This document shows, piece after piece, positions 42,012 to 50,821 of a stretch of DNA of 64,000 bases. Each line of letters opens with the position of its first letter. Positions within the stretch are counted from its first letter, which is position 1. This DNA is from Acidovorax sp. GW101-3H11. Its GTDB lineage: Bacteria > Pseudomonadota > Gammaproteobacteria > Burkholderiales > Burkholderiaceae_C. The DNA lies in contig NZ_LUKZ01000009.1 in assembly GCF_001633105.1 (NCBI RefSeq), positions 681,423 to 745,422 on the forward strand, read 5' to 3'. A model generated the notes under the pieces. The model had not been told where the DNA came from and ran no database searches. It was given only the letters and a program-made list of their open reading frames with translations. The translations under genes were made by a program, and so were the position numbers.

Positions 42012-42809
42012 ATGCTGCGTGCCCCACTGCCCCTCGTTTCCGCCCTGCTGCTTGCCGGTCTGCTGGCGGGATGCTCCAGCACCCCCGACGACAAAACGGC
42101 GGGCTGGAGCCCCAACCGCATCCACTCGGAAGCCAAGGACGAAATGAGCAGCGGCGCCTATGACAAGGCGGTTCCGTTGCTCGAAAAGCTCGAAGGCCGT
42201 GCGGCCGGTACACCGCTGGCGCAGCAGGCCCAGATCGACAAGGCCTACGCCCACTACAAGGCCGGTGAAAAGGCCCAGGCCATCGCCACGCTGGACCGCT
42301 TCATGAAGCTGCACCCGGCCAGCCCTGCGCTGGACTATGCGCTCTACCTCAAGGGCCTGGTGAACTTCAACGACAACCTGGGGCTGTTCTCCTTCATCTC
42401 GCGCCAGGACCTGTCCGAGCGGGACCAGAAGGCCGCCAAGGACTCGTTCGAGGCTTTCAGCGAACTGTCCACCCGCTTCCCCGAATCGCGCTACACGCAG
42501 GACGCGCGCCAGCGCATGACCTACATCGTCAACTCGCTCGCGCAGTACGAAGTGCATGTGGCCCGCTACTACTTCCAGCGTGGCGCCTATGTGGCGGCCA
42601 TCAGCCGCGCCCAGGTGGCCGTGGCCGACTACCAGGGCGTGCCAGCGCTGGAAGAAGCGCTGTACATCCTGGTCCAGTCGTATGACGCCTTGGGCATGAC
42701 CCAGTTGCGTGACGACGCACGCCGCGTGATGGACAAGTCCTACCCCCAAAGCCCCTACCTGAGTGGCGGCTTCAAGGGCAAGTCGGATCCGTGGTGGAAG
42801 GTCTGGTAA
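42012..42809 (+). CDS. bamD: Outer membrane assembly lipoprotein BamD
   Basis: The protein is 265 aa. The signal peptide ends in lipobox LLAGC at residue 21. Five TPR-like repeats follow (MSSGAYDKAVPLLEKLEG, AHYKAGEKAQAIATLDRFMK, FSELSTRFPESRYTQDARQR, EALYILVQSYDALGM). BamD is an essential part of the BAM complex that inserts beta-barrel proteins. Its last 38 nt overlap the 3' end of the convergent helicase gene. A tacaat box 120 nt upstream (41891) is a weak promoter candidate. Confidence 0.95.
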   Translation: MLRAPLPLVSALLLAGLLAGCSSTPDDKTAGWSPNRIHSEAKDEMSSGAYDKAVPLLEKLEGRAAGTPLAQQAQIDKAYAHYKAGEKAQAIATLDRFMKLHPASPALDYALYLKGLVNFNDNLGLFSFISRQDLSERDQKAAKDSFEAFSELSTRFPESRYTQDARQRMTYIVNSLAQYEVHVARYYFQRGAYVAAISRAQVAVADYQGVPALEEALYILVQSYDALGMTQLRDDARRVMDKSYPQSPYLSGGFKGKSDPWWKVW

Positions 42810-44832
42810 GCAGCGCCTGCAGGGCATCCTCAAACGCCTCCTCCGACTCCAGCCGCCGCATCGGCGGCAATGCAGCCAGCAGGCGTTTGCCGTAGCCCAT
42901 GGTGACAAGGCGGGTGTCCCCCACCACCAGGATTCCCCGGTCCGACTCCCGCCGGATCAAGCGCCCCGCCCCTTGCTTGAGTGCCACGGCGGCCTCGGGC
43001 AGTGCATAGGCCTTGAAAGCCTTCCCCCCCGCCTTTTCAATCCGCTGGGTGCGCGCCTCGACCAAGGGGTCGCCAGGGGGCGGAAACGGCAGCTTGTCGA
43101 TCACCACGAGCTGCAGCGCGTCGCCGGGCACATCAAACCCTTCCCAGAAGGTGGCGGAGGCGACCAGCACGCAGCCTGGCTGGCCATGGTCAGCCCCCTC
43201 CCGAAAGCGCTCCATCAGCCGCCGCTTGGGCCACTCGCCCTGCACCAGCACCTCAAGCGCTCCTGACGACGCAAACCGCTTCTGGAGTGCATCCCCCACC
43301 GCGCGCAACGCCTTCAACGTGGTGGTGAGCACCAAGGTGCGCCCTCCCAGCTGCTCAGCCGCCTGGCCCACCCATTGCGCCAGCGCCAGGCTGTGCGCGG
43401 GGTCGGCGGGCGCGGGCAGGTGGCGCGGCACATACAACGCGGCCTGCGCGGGGTAGTCGAACGGACTGACCACCCGCAGGATTTCAGCCTCCTGCAGCCC
43501 TGCCCGTTCGGTGAACCAGCTCAGGCGTTCGTCATCGCCCAGGGTCGCCGAGGTGAAGACCCAGGCCCGGCCCGGGCCTGCGGGGCTGTCACCGGGCCAG
43601 CCGTCGCCGCCCGCATCCTCAGAAGCCTCGGCAGGCGCCCCCAGCAAGCGCGTGCGCATGGCCTCGGCAATGTCCAGCGGCGATTCAACCAGCCTCAGCT
43701 GCGTGCCCACATCCACCCAGCGCACCACCTCGGGATCGCCGGGGCCCGAGAACCGGGCCAGGCGCGCCAGCAGCTCCGAGCCGCGCTCATACAGGCGCAC
43801 AAAATCCGGCGCGATCTCGCTGACCGTATCGAGCGCCTCCTGGGCCTGGGCACAGGCCAGCGCCACGCCGCGCAGGGCGCCGTGCCAATGCTCCGCCGGG
43901 ATACCCTCTGGGGCATCGTCCGCCCAGCGCAGCTTGGTGGCGCCCAAGGCCGTGCGGGCGACCAGGCGCAGGTCCTGGGCCGACAACTCCACCCTGCGGG
44001 ACAATTCCACCCAGTCTGCCAGGCCCCGGGCATGCTGCAGGCCAGCGGCAAGCAAATCCCTGCTGAAGTCCATCACCTGCCCTGTGGACAACTGGGTGCC
44101 CAGGAACTGCACGCCGGTCTCATTGATCTGGTGCGCCTCGTCAAACACCACCACACGCACCGTGGGCAACAGCTCGGCCATGCCCGACTCGCGCACCGCA
44201 ACATCGGCAAAAAACAGGTGGTGGTTGATGACCACAATGTCGGCCGCCAGCGCCTCGCGCCGGGCCCGGTGCACATGGCAGGGGCGGAACTGGGCGCATT
44301 GCGAACCCAGGCAGTTCTCGCGGGTGGATGTGACCAAGGGAATCACGGGCGAGCGGTCATCCAGTCCCGTCAGTTCCGCCAGGTCGCCCGACTGGGTGTG
44401 GTGTGACCAGTCCTCGACCTTGGCCAGCACACGCGCCACGCCACGGTCCTGGGCCTGCGCGTCCTGGCGCGCCAGCTCCATGCGGTACAGACACAGGTAG
44501 CTGGAACGGCCTTTGAGCAGCGCCATGCGCACGGGCATGCCCAGCGTTTCCACCAGCCAGGGCAGGTCCCGCGCAAAAAGCTGGTCCTGCAGCGCCTTGG
44601 TGGCGGTGGACAGCAGCACCCGCTCGCCGCTGAGCAGCGCGGGCACCAGATAAGAAAAGGTCTTGCCCACCCCGGTGCCCGCCTCCACCACCAGGGCACC
44701 CCCTGCTTCGATGGTCCGTGCGACGGCACAGGCCATCTGGGTTTGCCCTTCGCGGGGCTGGAAGTGCGTGTCTGCCCGCTCCAGAACTCCGCCGGCGGCA
44801 AACACCTCCGCCACCATGTCAACCAGCGCCAT
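42772..44832 (-). CDS. DinG/YoaA-type iron-sulfur DNA helicase
   Basis: The protein is 686 aa of the XPD-like superfamily 2. Walker A EAGTGVGKT lies near 50-58 and the DEAH box in FDEAHQINE. Four Cys between them can hold a 4Fe-4S cluster: one in SSYLCLYRM and three in CLGSQCAQFRPCH. Helicase motifs V-VI (GCVLVASATFWEGFDVPG, QGAGRLIRRESDRG) are complete. It unwinds DNA 5' to 3' in repair. Its start codon overlaps the stop of the YdcH-like gene (TGATG), and its end overlaps bamD. Confidence 0.93.
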   Translation of the reverse strand: MALVDMVAEVFAAGGVLERADTHFQPREGQTQMACAVARTIEAGGALVVEAGTGVGKTFSYLVPALLSGERVLLSTATKALQDQLFARDLPWLVETLGMPVRMALLKGRSSYLCLYRMELARQDAQAQDRGVARVLAKVEDWSHHTQSGDLAELTGLDDRSPVIPLVTSTRENCLGSQCAQFRPCHVHRARREALAADIVVINHHLFFADVAVRESGMAELLPTVRVVVFDEAHQINETGVQFLGTQLSTGQVMDFSRDLLAAGLQHARGLADWVELSRRVELSAQDLRLVARTALGATKLRWADDAPEGIPAEHWHGALRGVALACAQAQEALDTVSEIAPDFVRLYERGSELLARLARFSGPGDPEVVRWVDVGTQLRLVESPLDIAEAMRTRLLGAPAEASEDAGGDGWPGDSPAGPGRAWVFTSATLGDDERLSWFTERAGLQEAEILRVVSPFDYPAQAALYVPRHLPAPADPAHSLALAQWVGQAAEQLGGRTLVLTTTLKALRAVGDALQKRFASSGALEVLVQGEWPKRRLMERFREGADHGQPGCVLVASATFWEGFDVPGDALQLVVIDKLPFPPPGDPLVEARTQRIEKAGGKAFKAYALPEAAVALKQGAGRLIRRESDRGILVVGDTRLVTMGYGKRLLAALPPMRRLESEEAFEDALQALLTRPSTTDPTCP

Positions 44833-45035
44833 CAGGCAGGCTCTTGCGGCAGAAGCTCACGTTCCAGCCGGTCCATCGCGTCGCGCAGGACCAAGCGGCG
44901 CTTCTTCAGCCGCCGCAGCGCCAGTTCGTCGGGCGCCGCATCAGGGGCGCAGCGATCGATCAACGCGTCCAGATCGGCATGTTCCATGCGCAATTCGATC
45001 AGTTGTCGGTGGGGAGAGTGGAGGCTGGGTTTCAA
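44832..45035 (-). CDS. YdcH/DUF465 small protein
   Basis: The protein is 67 aa, a single coiled helical hairpin: RQLIELRMEHADLDALID, then LRRLKKRRLVLRDAMDRLE. The RLKKRRLxLRD string is the family hallmark. No signal. It is translationally coupled to the helicase gene downstream through TGATG. Function of the family is unknown. Confidence 0.88.
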   Translation of the reverse strand: MKPSLHSPHRQLIELRMEHADLDALIDRCAPDAAPDELALRRLKKRRLVLRDAMDRLERELLPQEPA

Positions 45036-45142
45036 GGCGGGAGCGCCACAAGCATGGCGAAAATGCCACAGGCGGGCGGATAATACGCGCTTGGCCCGTT
45101 TTCACGGCGAGCGTTTGTGCACGCGCCCCCACAATCACCAGC

Positions 45143-45949
45143 ATGACCAAAGCGTTTCGCCTCATCGCGTCCACCGGCATCCACAAGGGCGACCGGGAAT
45201 ACCAGCAAGACCAGGTCGCCCTGATCTCCCACGACCGACACAATGGCTGTGTTCTGGGCGTGATCGCCGATGGCATGGGCGGCCGCAGCGGTGGCCGCAA
45301 GGCATCGGACCAGGTCATGATGACCGCGCGGCAGTTGTTCGAGCGCTACTCGCCCGACACCGACGATGCCGTGTCCATGCTCAAGAACATGGTCGAAGAG
45401 GCCCATATCGTCATCCGCCTGACGGCCATTTCGGCCGAACAGGAACCCCACAGCACGATTGCCGCCTTCCTCATCAACCCCCGGGGCGACTGCCACTGGG
45501 TGCATGCAGGCGACTCGCGCATCTACCATTTCCAGGGCCCCCGCATGGTGTTCCGCACCAGCGACCACTCCTATGTGCAGGCGCTGGTGGACCGGGGCGA
45601 GCTGACCGAGGCCGAGGCCAACAACCACCCCCACTCGAACATCCTGGTGGGCTGCCTGGGCACCGAAAGCGACCCGCCCATCACCACCCACGTCATTCCG
45701 CAACTGCAGCCAGGTGATGTGCTGCTCGCCTGCAGCGACGGTGTGTGGCACTACTTCTCGCCCACCGAACTGGCCTCGGTGGTGGATTCGCTGTCCCCCC
45801 GCGAAGCCACCGAGTTCCTGATTGAAAAGGCACGCTCCCGGGCCCGGGGCGGCGGCGACAACCTGTCGCTGGTCATCGTGAAGATCGAGGCACTGGTCGA
45901 AGAAAAGAAGATCGCACGCCTCGTTCCGCTCGACGCAGGCCGCGCCTGA
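45143..45949 (+). CDS. PP2C-family Ser/Thr phosphatase
   Basis: 268 aa from ATG 45143; the frame is open upstream, where it runs antisense to the helicase and YdcH genes. Metal-binding residues are present: D23 (REYQQDQ), D43 in VIADGMGGRSGG, GDSRIYHF, SDGVWHYF and GGGDNLSLVIV. It should dephosphorylate Ser/Thr-phosphoproteins using Mn/Mg. No membrane helix. The Ser/Thr kinase at 29020 could be its counterpart, but they are 15 kb apart. Confidence 0.92.
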   Translation: MTKAFRLIASTGIHKGDREYQQDQVALISHDRHNGCVLGVIADGMGGRSGGRKASDQVMMTARQLFERYSPDTDDAVSMLKNMVEEAHIVIRLTAISAEQEPHSTIAAFLINPRGDCHWVHAGDSRIYHFQGPRMVFRTSDHSYVQALVDRGELTEAEANNHPHSNILVGCLGTESDPPITTHVIPQLQPGDVLLACSDGVWHYFSPTELASVVDSLSPREATEFLIEKARSRARGGGDNLSLVIVKIEALVEEKKIARLVPLDAGRA

Positions 45950-46099
45950 CCTGCTTACGCTCCACGGCACACTGCGGCCACCTCATGGGGCCATGGGGCG
46001 GCCAGACGCTTTTGGCTGCCACCCTCCAGCGGTAGCGGCTATCCCTCATAGATTAACTGGCCAGCGGGCCGACGATGCCCCGCTGCGCCTTTCAGGCAT

Positions 46100-46804
46100 T
46101 CACCGCGCCGGGCTGGATGCCACCCGCGCCGGTGCGGGCAGCGGCGCAGCAGGAGGGTGCCCCTTGGCGGCAGCATCGGCCTTGGATTTTTCGACCCTGG
46201 CACGACGCTCGTCCGCTGCTTTCAGGGTTTCTGCATGACGGACACGCGCCTGGGCGGCGCGGTCAGCCTGGACGGCCGCGCGGGCAGCCTGCTCGCCGTC
46301 ATGCTGCTGGACCCGGTTGCGCTGCAGCTGCGCGCGCTGCTCGGCTTCGTGGTCCCGCTGCGCTTTGGTGCTCGCGGGGGATGCCGGGGTTTTGCGCACC
46401 GTGGCATCTGTGCCCTGCCCTCTGGCGGCCGGGGGCGGCACGGCCTTCTGCTTTTCTTCGATGGAGCGCAGGCGCTCAGCCGCTTTTTCCCTGCGCTCGG
46501 CGTCGTTCAGCTCCACCTCCTGGGCTCTGAGGCGGTCGCCGGTTTCACGCGCCTTGGTGCGAGCAGTGCGCAGGCAGTCCTCCACCGCAAACTGCTTGTA
46601 GCAGGCCGCTTCTTCCTTCTGGCGCACGGCGGCCAGGGCCTCGCGCTCGTGGCGGATGCGTTCGTGTTCGGCCTTGCGGTGCGCGGCCGCAGCGGCCAGA
46701 GCGCTGCCCTGTGTTCCATCGGTGGCCTGGGCCCCCACGGGAGCCACTGGCAGCACCAGCAAGGTGGCAAGCACCGCTGTAGCAAAACATGCTCGCTGCA
46801 TCAT
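46100..46804 (-). CDS. Secreted coiled-coil hypothetical protein
   Basis: The protein is 234 aa; signal peptide VLATLLVLPVAPVGA then a charged, Ala/Arg/Glu/Gln-rich body with long coiled coil (AHRKAEHERIRHEREALAAV, RLRAQEVELNDAERREKAAE) and a Pro/Ala-rich end. Two Cys occur in ACYKQFAVEDCLRTART. It overlaps the zapE stop by ATGA (46801-46804), so it is co-translated. A periplasmic helper role is possible; family not recognised. Confidence 0.75.
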   Translation of the reverse strand: MMQRACFATAVLATLLVLPVAPVGAQATDGTQGSALAAAAAHRKAEHERIRHEREALAAVRQKEEAACYKQFAVEDCLRTARTKARETGDRLRAQEVELNDAERREKAAERLRSIEEKQKAVPPPAARGQGTDATVRKTPASPASTKAQRDHEAEQRAQLQRNRVQQHDGEQAARAAVQADRAAQARVRHAETLKAADERRARVEKSKADAAAKGHPPAAPLPAPARVASSPAR

Positions 46805-47898
46805 GTCAGCCCCGTATCCACCATGCGGCGTTCCAGGTCCAGGAACTCCTTGGACTGCATCTCGTTGAGACGCGACACCGTGCGCGGAAACTCGTGCGCC
46901 AGCGGGCCTTCGGTGTAGAGCTGCTCAGGCGGCACGGCCGCCGACAGAATGAGCTTGACGCGGCGGTCATACAACACATCCACCAGCCAGGTGAAACGCC
47001 GCGCGGGCGAGGCCATGCTCACAGGCATGTACGGCACGTCGGAGAGCAACACGGTGTGGAACTGCGTGGCGATCTCCAGGTAGTCGTTCTGCGAACGCGG
47101 GCCGCCGCACAACGCCTTGAAGTCAAACCACACCACGCCACCCGCCTTGCGCCGTGCACGGATCTCGCGCTGCTCGATGTGCAGCACCGGGTCTTCGTCA
47201 TGCACCTCGGCCAGCTGGTCGAAAGCCTGGCTCATCTCGGCATCGGCCTCCGCGCCCAAAGGCGTGTGGTAGAGCTTCACATGCTCCAACGTGCGGCGCC
47301 GGTAGTCGGTGCCGTTGTCCACGTTCACCACTTCCAGCTTCTCGTTGAGCAGTGCGATGGCAGGCAGGATGCGGTCGCGGTGCAGGCCGCCGGGGTACAG
47401 ATCGTCCGGCTTGAAATTGGAGGTGGTGACAAACCCCACGCCGTTGTCGAACAGCGCCACCAGCAGCCGGTGCAGAATCATCGCGTCCGTGATGTCCGCT
47501 ACGTGGAACTCATCAAAGCAGATGAGCTTGTAGCGCTTGGCAATGCGTTCGCCCAGCACATCCAGCGGGTTCTGCGTGCCCTGCAGCGCCACCAGCTCGC
47601 GGTGCACCTCGCGCATGAACTCGTGGAAGTGCAGGCGCACCTTGCGCTTCAGGGGCACGGCGTCAAAAAAGCACTCCATCAGGAAGCTCTTGCCCCGCCC
47701 CACCCCGCCGTACATGTAGACGCCACGCGGGATCTCGGGCCGGTTGATCAGCTTCTTGAGCGCGTTGGAGCGCCGCGCCTTGTAGGCAGCCCACTCATCG
47801 GCGCAGCGCTGCAGCGCATCCACGGCCCGCAGCTGGGCCGGGTCGCTTTGGTAGCCTTTAGCGGCCAGCTCGGCCAGGTAAGCCTGTTTGACTGTCAC
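46801..47898 (-). CDS. zapE: Cell division ATPase ZapE (AFG1-like)
   Basis: The protein is 365 aa. Walker A GGVGRGKS is at 64-71 and Walker B ICFDEFHVADI near 120, as in the AFG1/LACE1 ATPases. Bacterial ZapE modulates FtsZ polymers during division. It is the last gene of the odhA-odhB-lpd neighbourhood, separated from lpd by a repeat, and overlaps the next gene by ATGA. Confidence 0.95.
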   Translation of the reverse strand: MTVKQAYLAELAAKGYQSDPAQLRAVDALQRCADEWAAYKARRSNALKKLINRPEIPRGVYMYGGVGRGKSFLMECFFDAVPLKRKVRLHFHEFMREVHRELVALQGTQNPLDVLGERIAKRYKLICFDEFHVADITDAMILHRLLVALFDNGVGFVTTSNFKPDDLYPGGLHRDRILPAIALLNEKLEVVNVDNGTDYRRRTLEHVKLYHTPLGAEADAEMSQAFDQLAEVHDEDPVLHIEQREIRARRKAGGVVWFDFKALCGGPRSQNDYLEIATQFHTVLLSDVPYMPVSMASPARRFTWLVDVLYDRRVKLILSAAVPPEQLYTEGPLAHEFPRTVSRLNEMQSKEFLDLERRMVDTGLT

Positions 47899-47920
47899 GG
47901 GATGGGCACCCTTCCGATAC

Positions 47921-47978
47921 TATGAATTTGATAGCTACCAGCGCATGACTAGCAGGCGCTGAAGCCCTTTTTTATTCA
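47921..47978. repeat. Dispersed intergenic repeat, copy H
   Basis: Forward-orientation copy: tatgaatttgatagctacca, gcgcatgactagcaggcgct, gaagccctttttt. It lies between lpd and zapE; the cagcgc..gcgctg hairpin with T-run could also act as a terminator in the plus sense. Confidence 0.75.
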
Positions 47979-47982
47979 AATA

Positions 47983-49410
47983 TCAGAAGTTGAGGGTGCG
48001 TTTGTCCACGGCCAGGGCCGCTTCCTTGGTGGCTTCGCTCAGCGAGGGGTGTGCGTGGCAGATGCGCGCGATGTCTTCGCTGCTGGCCTTGAATTCCATG
48101 GCCACCACGGCTTCGGAGATCAGCTCGCTGGCCTGCGGGCCCACGATGTGCACGCCCAGGATTTCATCGGTCTCGGCATCGGCCAGCATCTTGACCATGC
48201 CGGTGGTGTCGCCCAGTGCGCGTGCGCGGCCGTTCGCCAGGAACGGGAAGGTGCCGGCCTTGTACTTGACGCCGTCGGCCTTGAGCTGCTGCTCGGTACG
48301 GCCCACCCATGCGATCTCGGGGCTGGTATAGATGACCCAGGGCACGGTGTTGAAGTTGACATGGCCGTGCTGGCCGGCGATGCGCTCGGCCACGGCAACG
48401 CCTTCTTCCTCGGCCTTGTGCGCCAGCATCGGGCCGCGCACCACGTCGCCCACCGCCCACACGCCGGGCAGGTTGGTCTTGCAGTCACCATCCACCACGA
48501 TGGCGCCGCGCTCGTCCAGCGCCAGGCCCACGGCTTCGACGTTCAGGCCGATGGTGTTGGGCACGCGACCGATGGAGACGATGAGCTTGTCCACGTCCAG
48601 CGACTGGGCTTCGCCCTTGGCGTTGGTGTAGGCGATGCTCACGCCCTTCTTGCCGGTCTTGATCTCGCCGACCTTCACGCCCAGCTCGATCTTCAGGCCC
48701 TGCTTGTCGAAGGCCTTCTTGGCTTCCTTGGCAATCTGTTCGTCCACTGCACCCAGGAAGGTTGGCAGGCCTTCGAGGATGGTGACTTCAGCGCCCAGGC
48801 GGCGCCACACCGAGCCCATTTCCAGGCCGATCACGCCCGAGCCGATCAGGCCCAGCTTCTTGGGCACGGCGCCGACGCGCAGCGCGCCGTCGTTGGACAG
48901 CACCAGTTCTTCGTCAAACGGCGTGCCGGGCAGCGCACGGGCGTTGGAGCCAGTGGCGATGATGATCTGCTTGCCGACGATGGACTCTTCGGCGGCGCCC
49001 GCCACCTTGATCTCGTAGCCACCTTCGGCAGCCTTCACGAACGAGCCGCGGCCGTGGAAGAAGCTGACCTTGTTCTTCTTGAACAGGTACAGGATGCCGT
49101 CGTTGTTCTGCTTCACGACGGTGTCCTTGCGGGCAATCATCTTGGCCACGTCCATCTTGACGCCGGTGGCTGTGATGCCGTGCTCGGCAAAGTGCTTGTT
49201 GGCGTGCTCGAAATGCTCGGACGACTGCAGCAGCGCCTTGGAGGGGATGCAACCCACGTTGGTGCAGGTGCCACCGGGTGCGGGGCCACCCTTGCCGTTC
49301 TTCCACTCGTCGATACAGGCGACGTTGAAGCCCAGCTGGGCTGCGCGGATGGCGGCGATGTAGCCACCGGGGCCACCGCCGATGACGATCACATCAAATT
49401 GTTTGCTCAT
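47983..49410 (-). CDS. lpdA: Dihydrolipoyl dehydrogenase
   Basis: The protein is 475 aa. FAD fold [20 protein letters not shown] is at the N-terminus and the redox disulfide in [15 protein letters not shown] (~47-60). NAD-binding [16 protein letters not shown] and the C-terminal [11 protein letters not shown] with the active His follow. It reoxidises lipoamide of the 2-oxoglutarate dehydrogenase complex, whose E1 and E2 genes lie upstream on the same strand. Confidence 0.97.
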   Translation of the reverse strand: MSKQFDVIVIGGGPGGYIAAIRAAQLGFNVACIDEWKNGKGGPAPGGTCTNVGCIPSKALLQSSEHFEHANKHFAEHGITATGVKMDVAKMIARKDTVVKQNNDGILYLFKKNKVSFFHGRGSFVKAAEGGYEIKVAGAAEESIVGKQIIIATGSNARALPGTPFDEELVLSNDGALRVGAVPKKLGLIGSGVIGLEMGSVWRRLGAEVTILEGLPTFLGAVDEQIAKEAKKAFDKQGLKIELGVKVGEIKTGKKGVSIAYTNAKGEAQSLDVDKLIVSIGRVPNTIGLNVEAVGLALDERGAIVVDGDCKTNLPGVWAVGDVVRGPMLAHKAEEEGVAVAERIAGQHGHVNFNTVPWVIYTSPEIAWVGRTEQQLKADGVKYKAGTFPFLANGRARALGDTTGMVKMLADAETDEILGVHIVGPQASELISEAVVAMEFKASSEDIARICHAHPSLSEATKEAALAVDKRTLNF

Positions 49411-49439
49411 GGGAAATCTCGTTCAGTCTGTTGGAGAAA

Positions 49440-49485
49440 GACCCACCGGCGGGCAGGACCAGAGGCCGGGCCACGCGGGTGGGTC
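49440..49485. promoter_or_regulatory. Hairpin between odhB and lpdA
   Basis: gacccacc (49440-49447) pairs with ggtgggtc (49478-49485) in the 90-nt gap between the genes, with no T-tract. It may set relative E2/E3 expression or stabilise an mRNA end. Confidence 0.5.
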
Positions 49486-49500
49486 GATGCAGTCAGGGGA

Positions 49501-50769
49501 TCAGATGTCGAACAGCAGGCGCGATGGGTCTTCCAGCGCGTCCTTCATCGCCACCAGGCCCAGCACGGCTTCGCGGCCGTCGATGATGCGGTGGTCGTAG
49601 GACATCGCCAGGTAGTTCATCGGGCGCACCACGACCTGGCCGTTTTCGACCATGGCGCGGTCCTTGGTGGCGTGCACGCCCAGGATGGCCGATTGCGGCG
49701 GGTTGATGATGGGGGTGGACATCATCGAGCCGAAGGTGCCGCCGTTGGAGATGGAGAACGTGCCGCCGGTCATTTCTTCAATACCCAGCTTGCCTTCTGC
49801 AGCCTTCTTGCCAAATTCAGCGATCTTCTTCTCGATGTCGGCAAAGCTCATCTGGTCTGCATTGCGCAGGATGGGCACCACCAGGCCACGGGGCGAACCC
49901 ACGGCGATACCGATGTCGAAGTAGCCGTGGTAGACGATGTCGTTGCCGTCCACCGACGCATTCAGCACGGGGTACTTCTTGAGGGCATGCACAGCAGCCT
50001 TCACGAAGAAGGACATGAAGCCCAGCTTGGCGCCGTGTTCCTTGGTGAAGCTGTCCTGGAACTTCTTGCGCAGGTCCATCACAGGCGCCATGTTCACTTC
50101 GTTGAACGTGGTCAGGATGGCGTTGGTCGATTGCGACTGCAGCAGACGCTCGGCCACGCGGGCGCGCAGGCGGCTCATGGGCACGCGCTGCTCGGGACGA
50201 CCGCTCAGGTCTTCCTTGCCAGCGGGCGCTGCCACCTGGGGCAGTGCCTTGGAGGGCACGCCAGTGGGGATCACGCTGGGGGCTGCCACGGCGGCCTTGG
50301 CGCCACCGGCCACTGCGGCCAGCACGTCGCCCTTGGTCACGCGGCCATCCTTGCCCGAACCGGCCACGGCCGAGACAGACAGGTTGTTGTCGGCCAGCAG
50401 CTTGGCAGCAGCGGGCATGGCCACATCACCCTTGGAACCACCAGCGGCGGCAGGCGCTGCAGCAGGGGCAGCTGCGGCGGGGGCTGGCGCGGCAGCGGCA
50501 GGAGCTGCTGCGGCGGCGCCCGCCTTGCCTTCGGTGTCGATCTTGGCGATGAGCTGTTCGGCCACCACGGTGGCGCCGTCGCCCTGGATGATTTCGGACA
50601 GCACGCCTGCGGAGGGCGCGGGCACTTCGAGCACGACCTTGTCGGTTTCGATCTCGATCAGGATCTCGTCCACGGTCACGGCTTCACCGGCCTTCTTCTT
50701 CCAGGTGAGCATGGTGGCTTCTGCCACGGATTCGGACAGCTGGGGGACTTTGACTTCTACGATAGCCAT
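49501..50769 (-). CDS. odhB: 2-oxoglutarate dehydrogenase E2 (dihydrolipoyl succinyltransferase)
   Basis: The protein is 422 aa. One lipoyl domain (~1-76) has the lipoylated Lys in [13 protein letters not shown]. An Ala/Pro-rich linker follows, then the E3/E1-binding domain ([30 protein letters not shown] in parts), a second linker and the catalytic domain ending in [14 protein letters not shown] with the active His and Asp. It transfers succinyl to CoA in the TCA cycle. It lies 52 nt after odhA. Confidence 0.97.
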   Translation of the reverse strand: MAIVEVKVPQLSESVAEATMLTWKKKAGEAVTVDEILIEIETDKVVLEVPAPSAGVLSEIIQGDGATVVAEQLIAKIDTEGKAGAAAAAPAAAAPAPAAAAPAAAPAAAGGSKGDVAMPAAAKLLADNNLSVSAVAGSGKDGRVTKGDVLAAVAGGAKAAVAAPSVIPTGVPSKALPQVAAPAGKEDLSGRPEQRVPMSRLRARVAERLLQSQSTNAILTTFNEVNMAPVMDLRKKFQDSFTKEHGAKLGFMSFFVKAAVHALKKYPVLNASVDGNDIVYHGYFDIGIAVGSPRGLVVPILRNADQMSFADIEKKIAEFGKKAAEGKLGIEEMTGGTFSISNGGTFGSMMSTPIINPPQSAILGVHATKDRAMVENGQVVVRPMNYLAMSYDHRIIDGREAVLGLVAMKDALEDPSRLLFDI

Positions 50770-50821
50770 TTTGAATTCTTTCGGTAGGGGTTCTGTTCTG
50801 TGTTCGTTCGGGTAGCTGGCC

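Noticed and set aside
41816-42136. N-terminal extension of dnaE
   Set aside because: It would run antisense through the start of bamD, and the known N-terminus of the family begins at MFVHLRLHTEF (41815).
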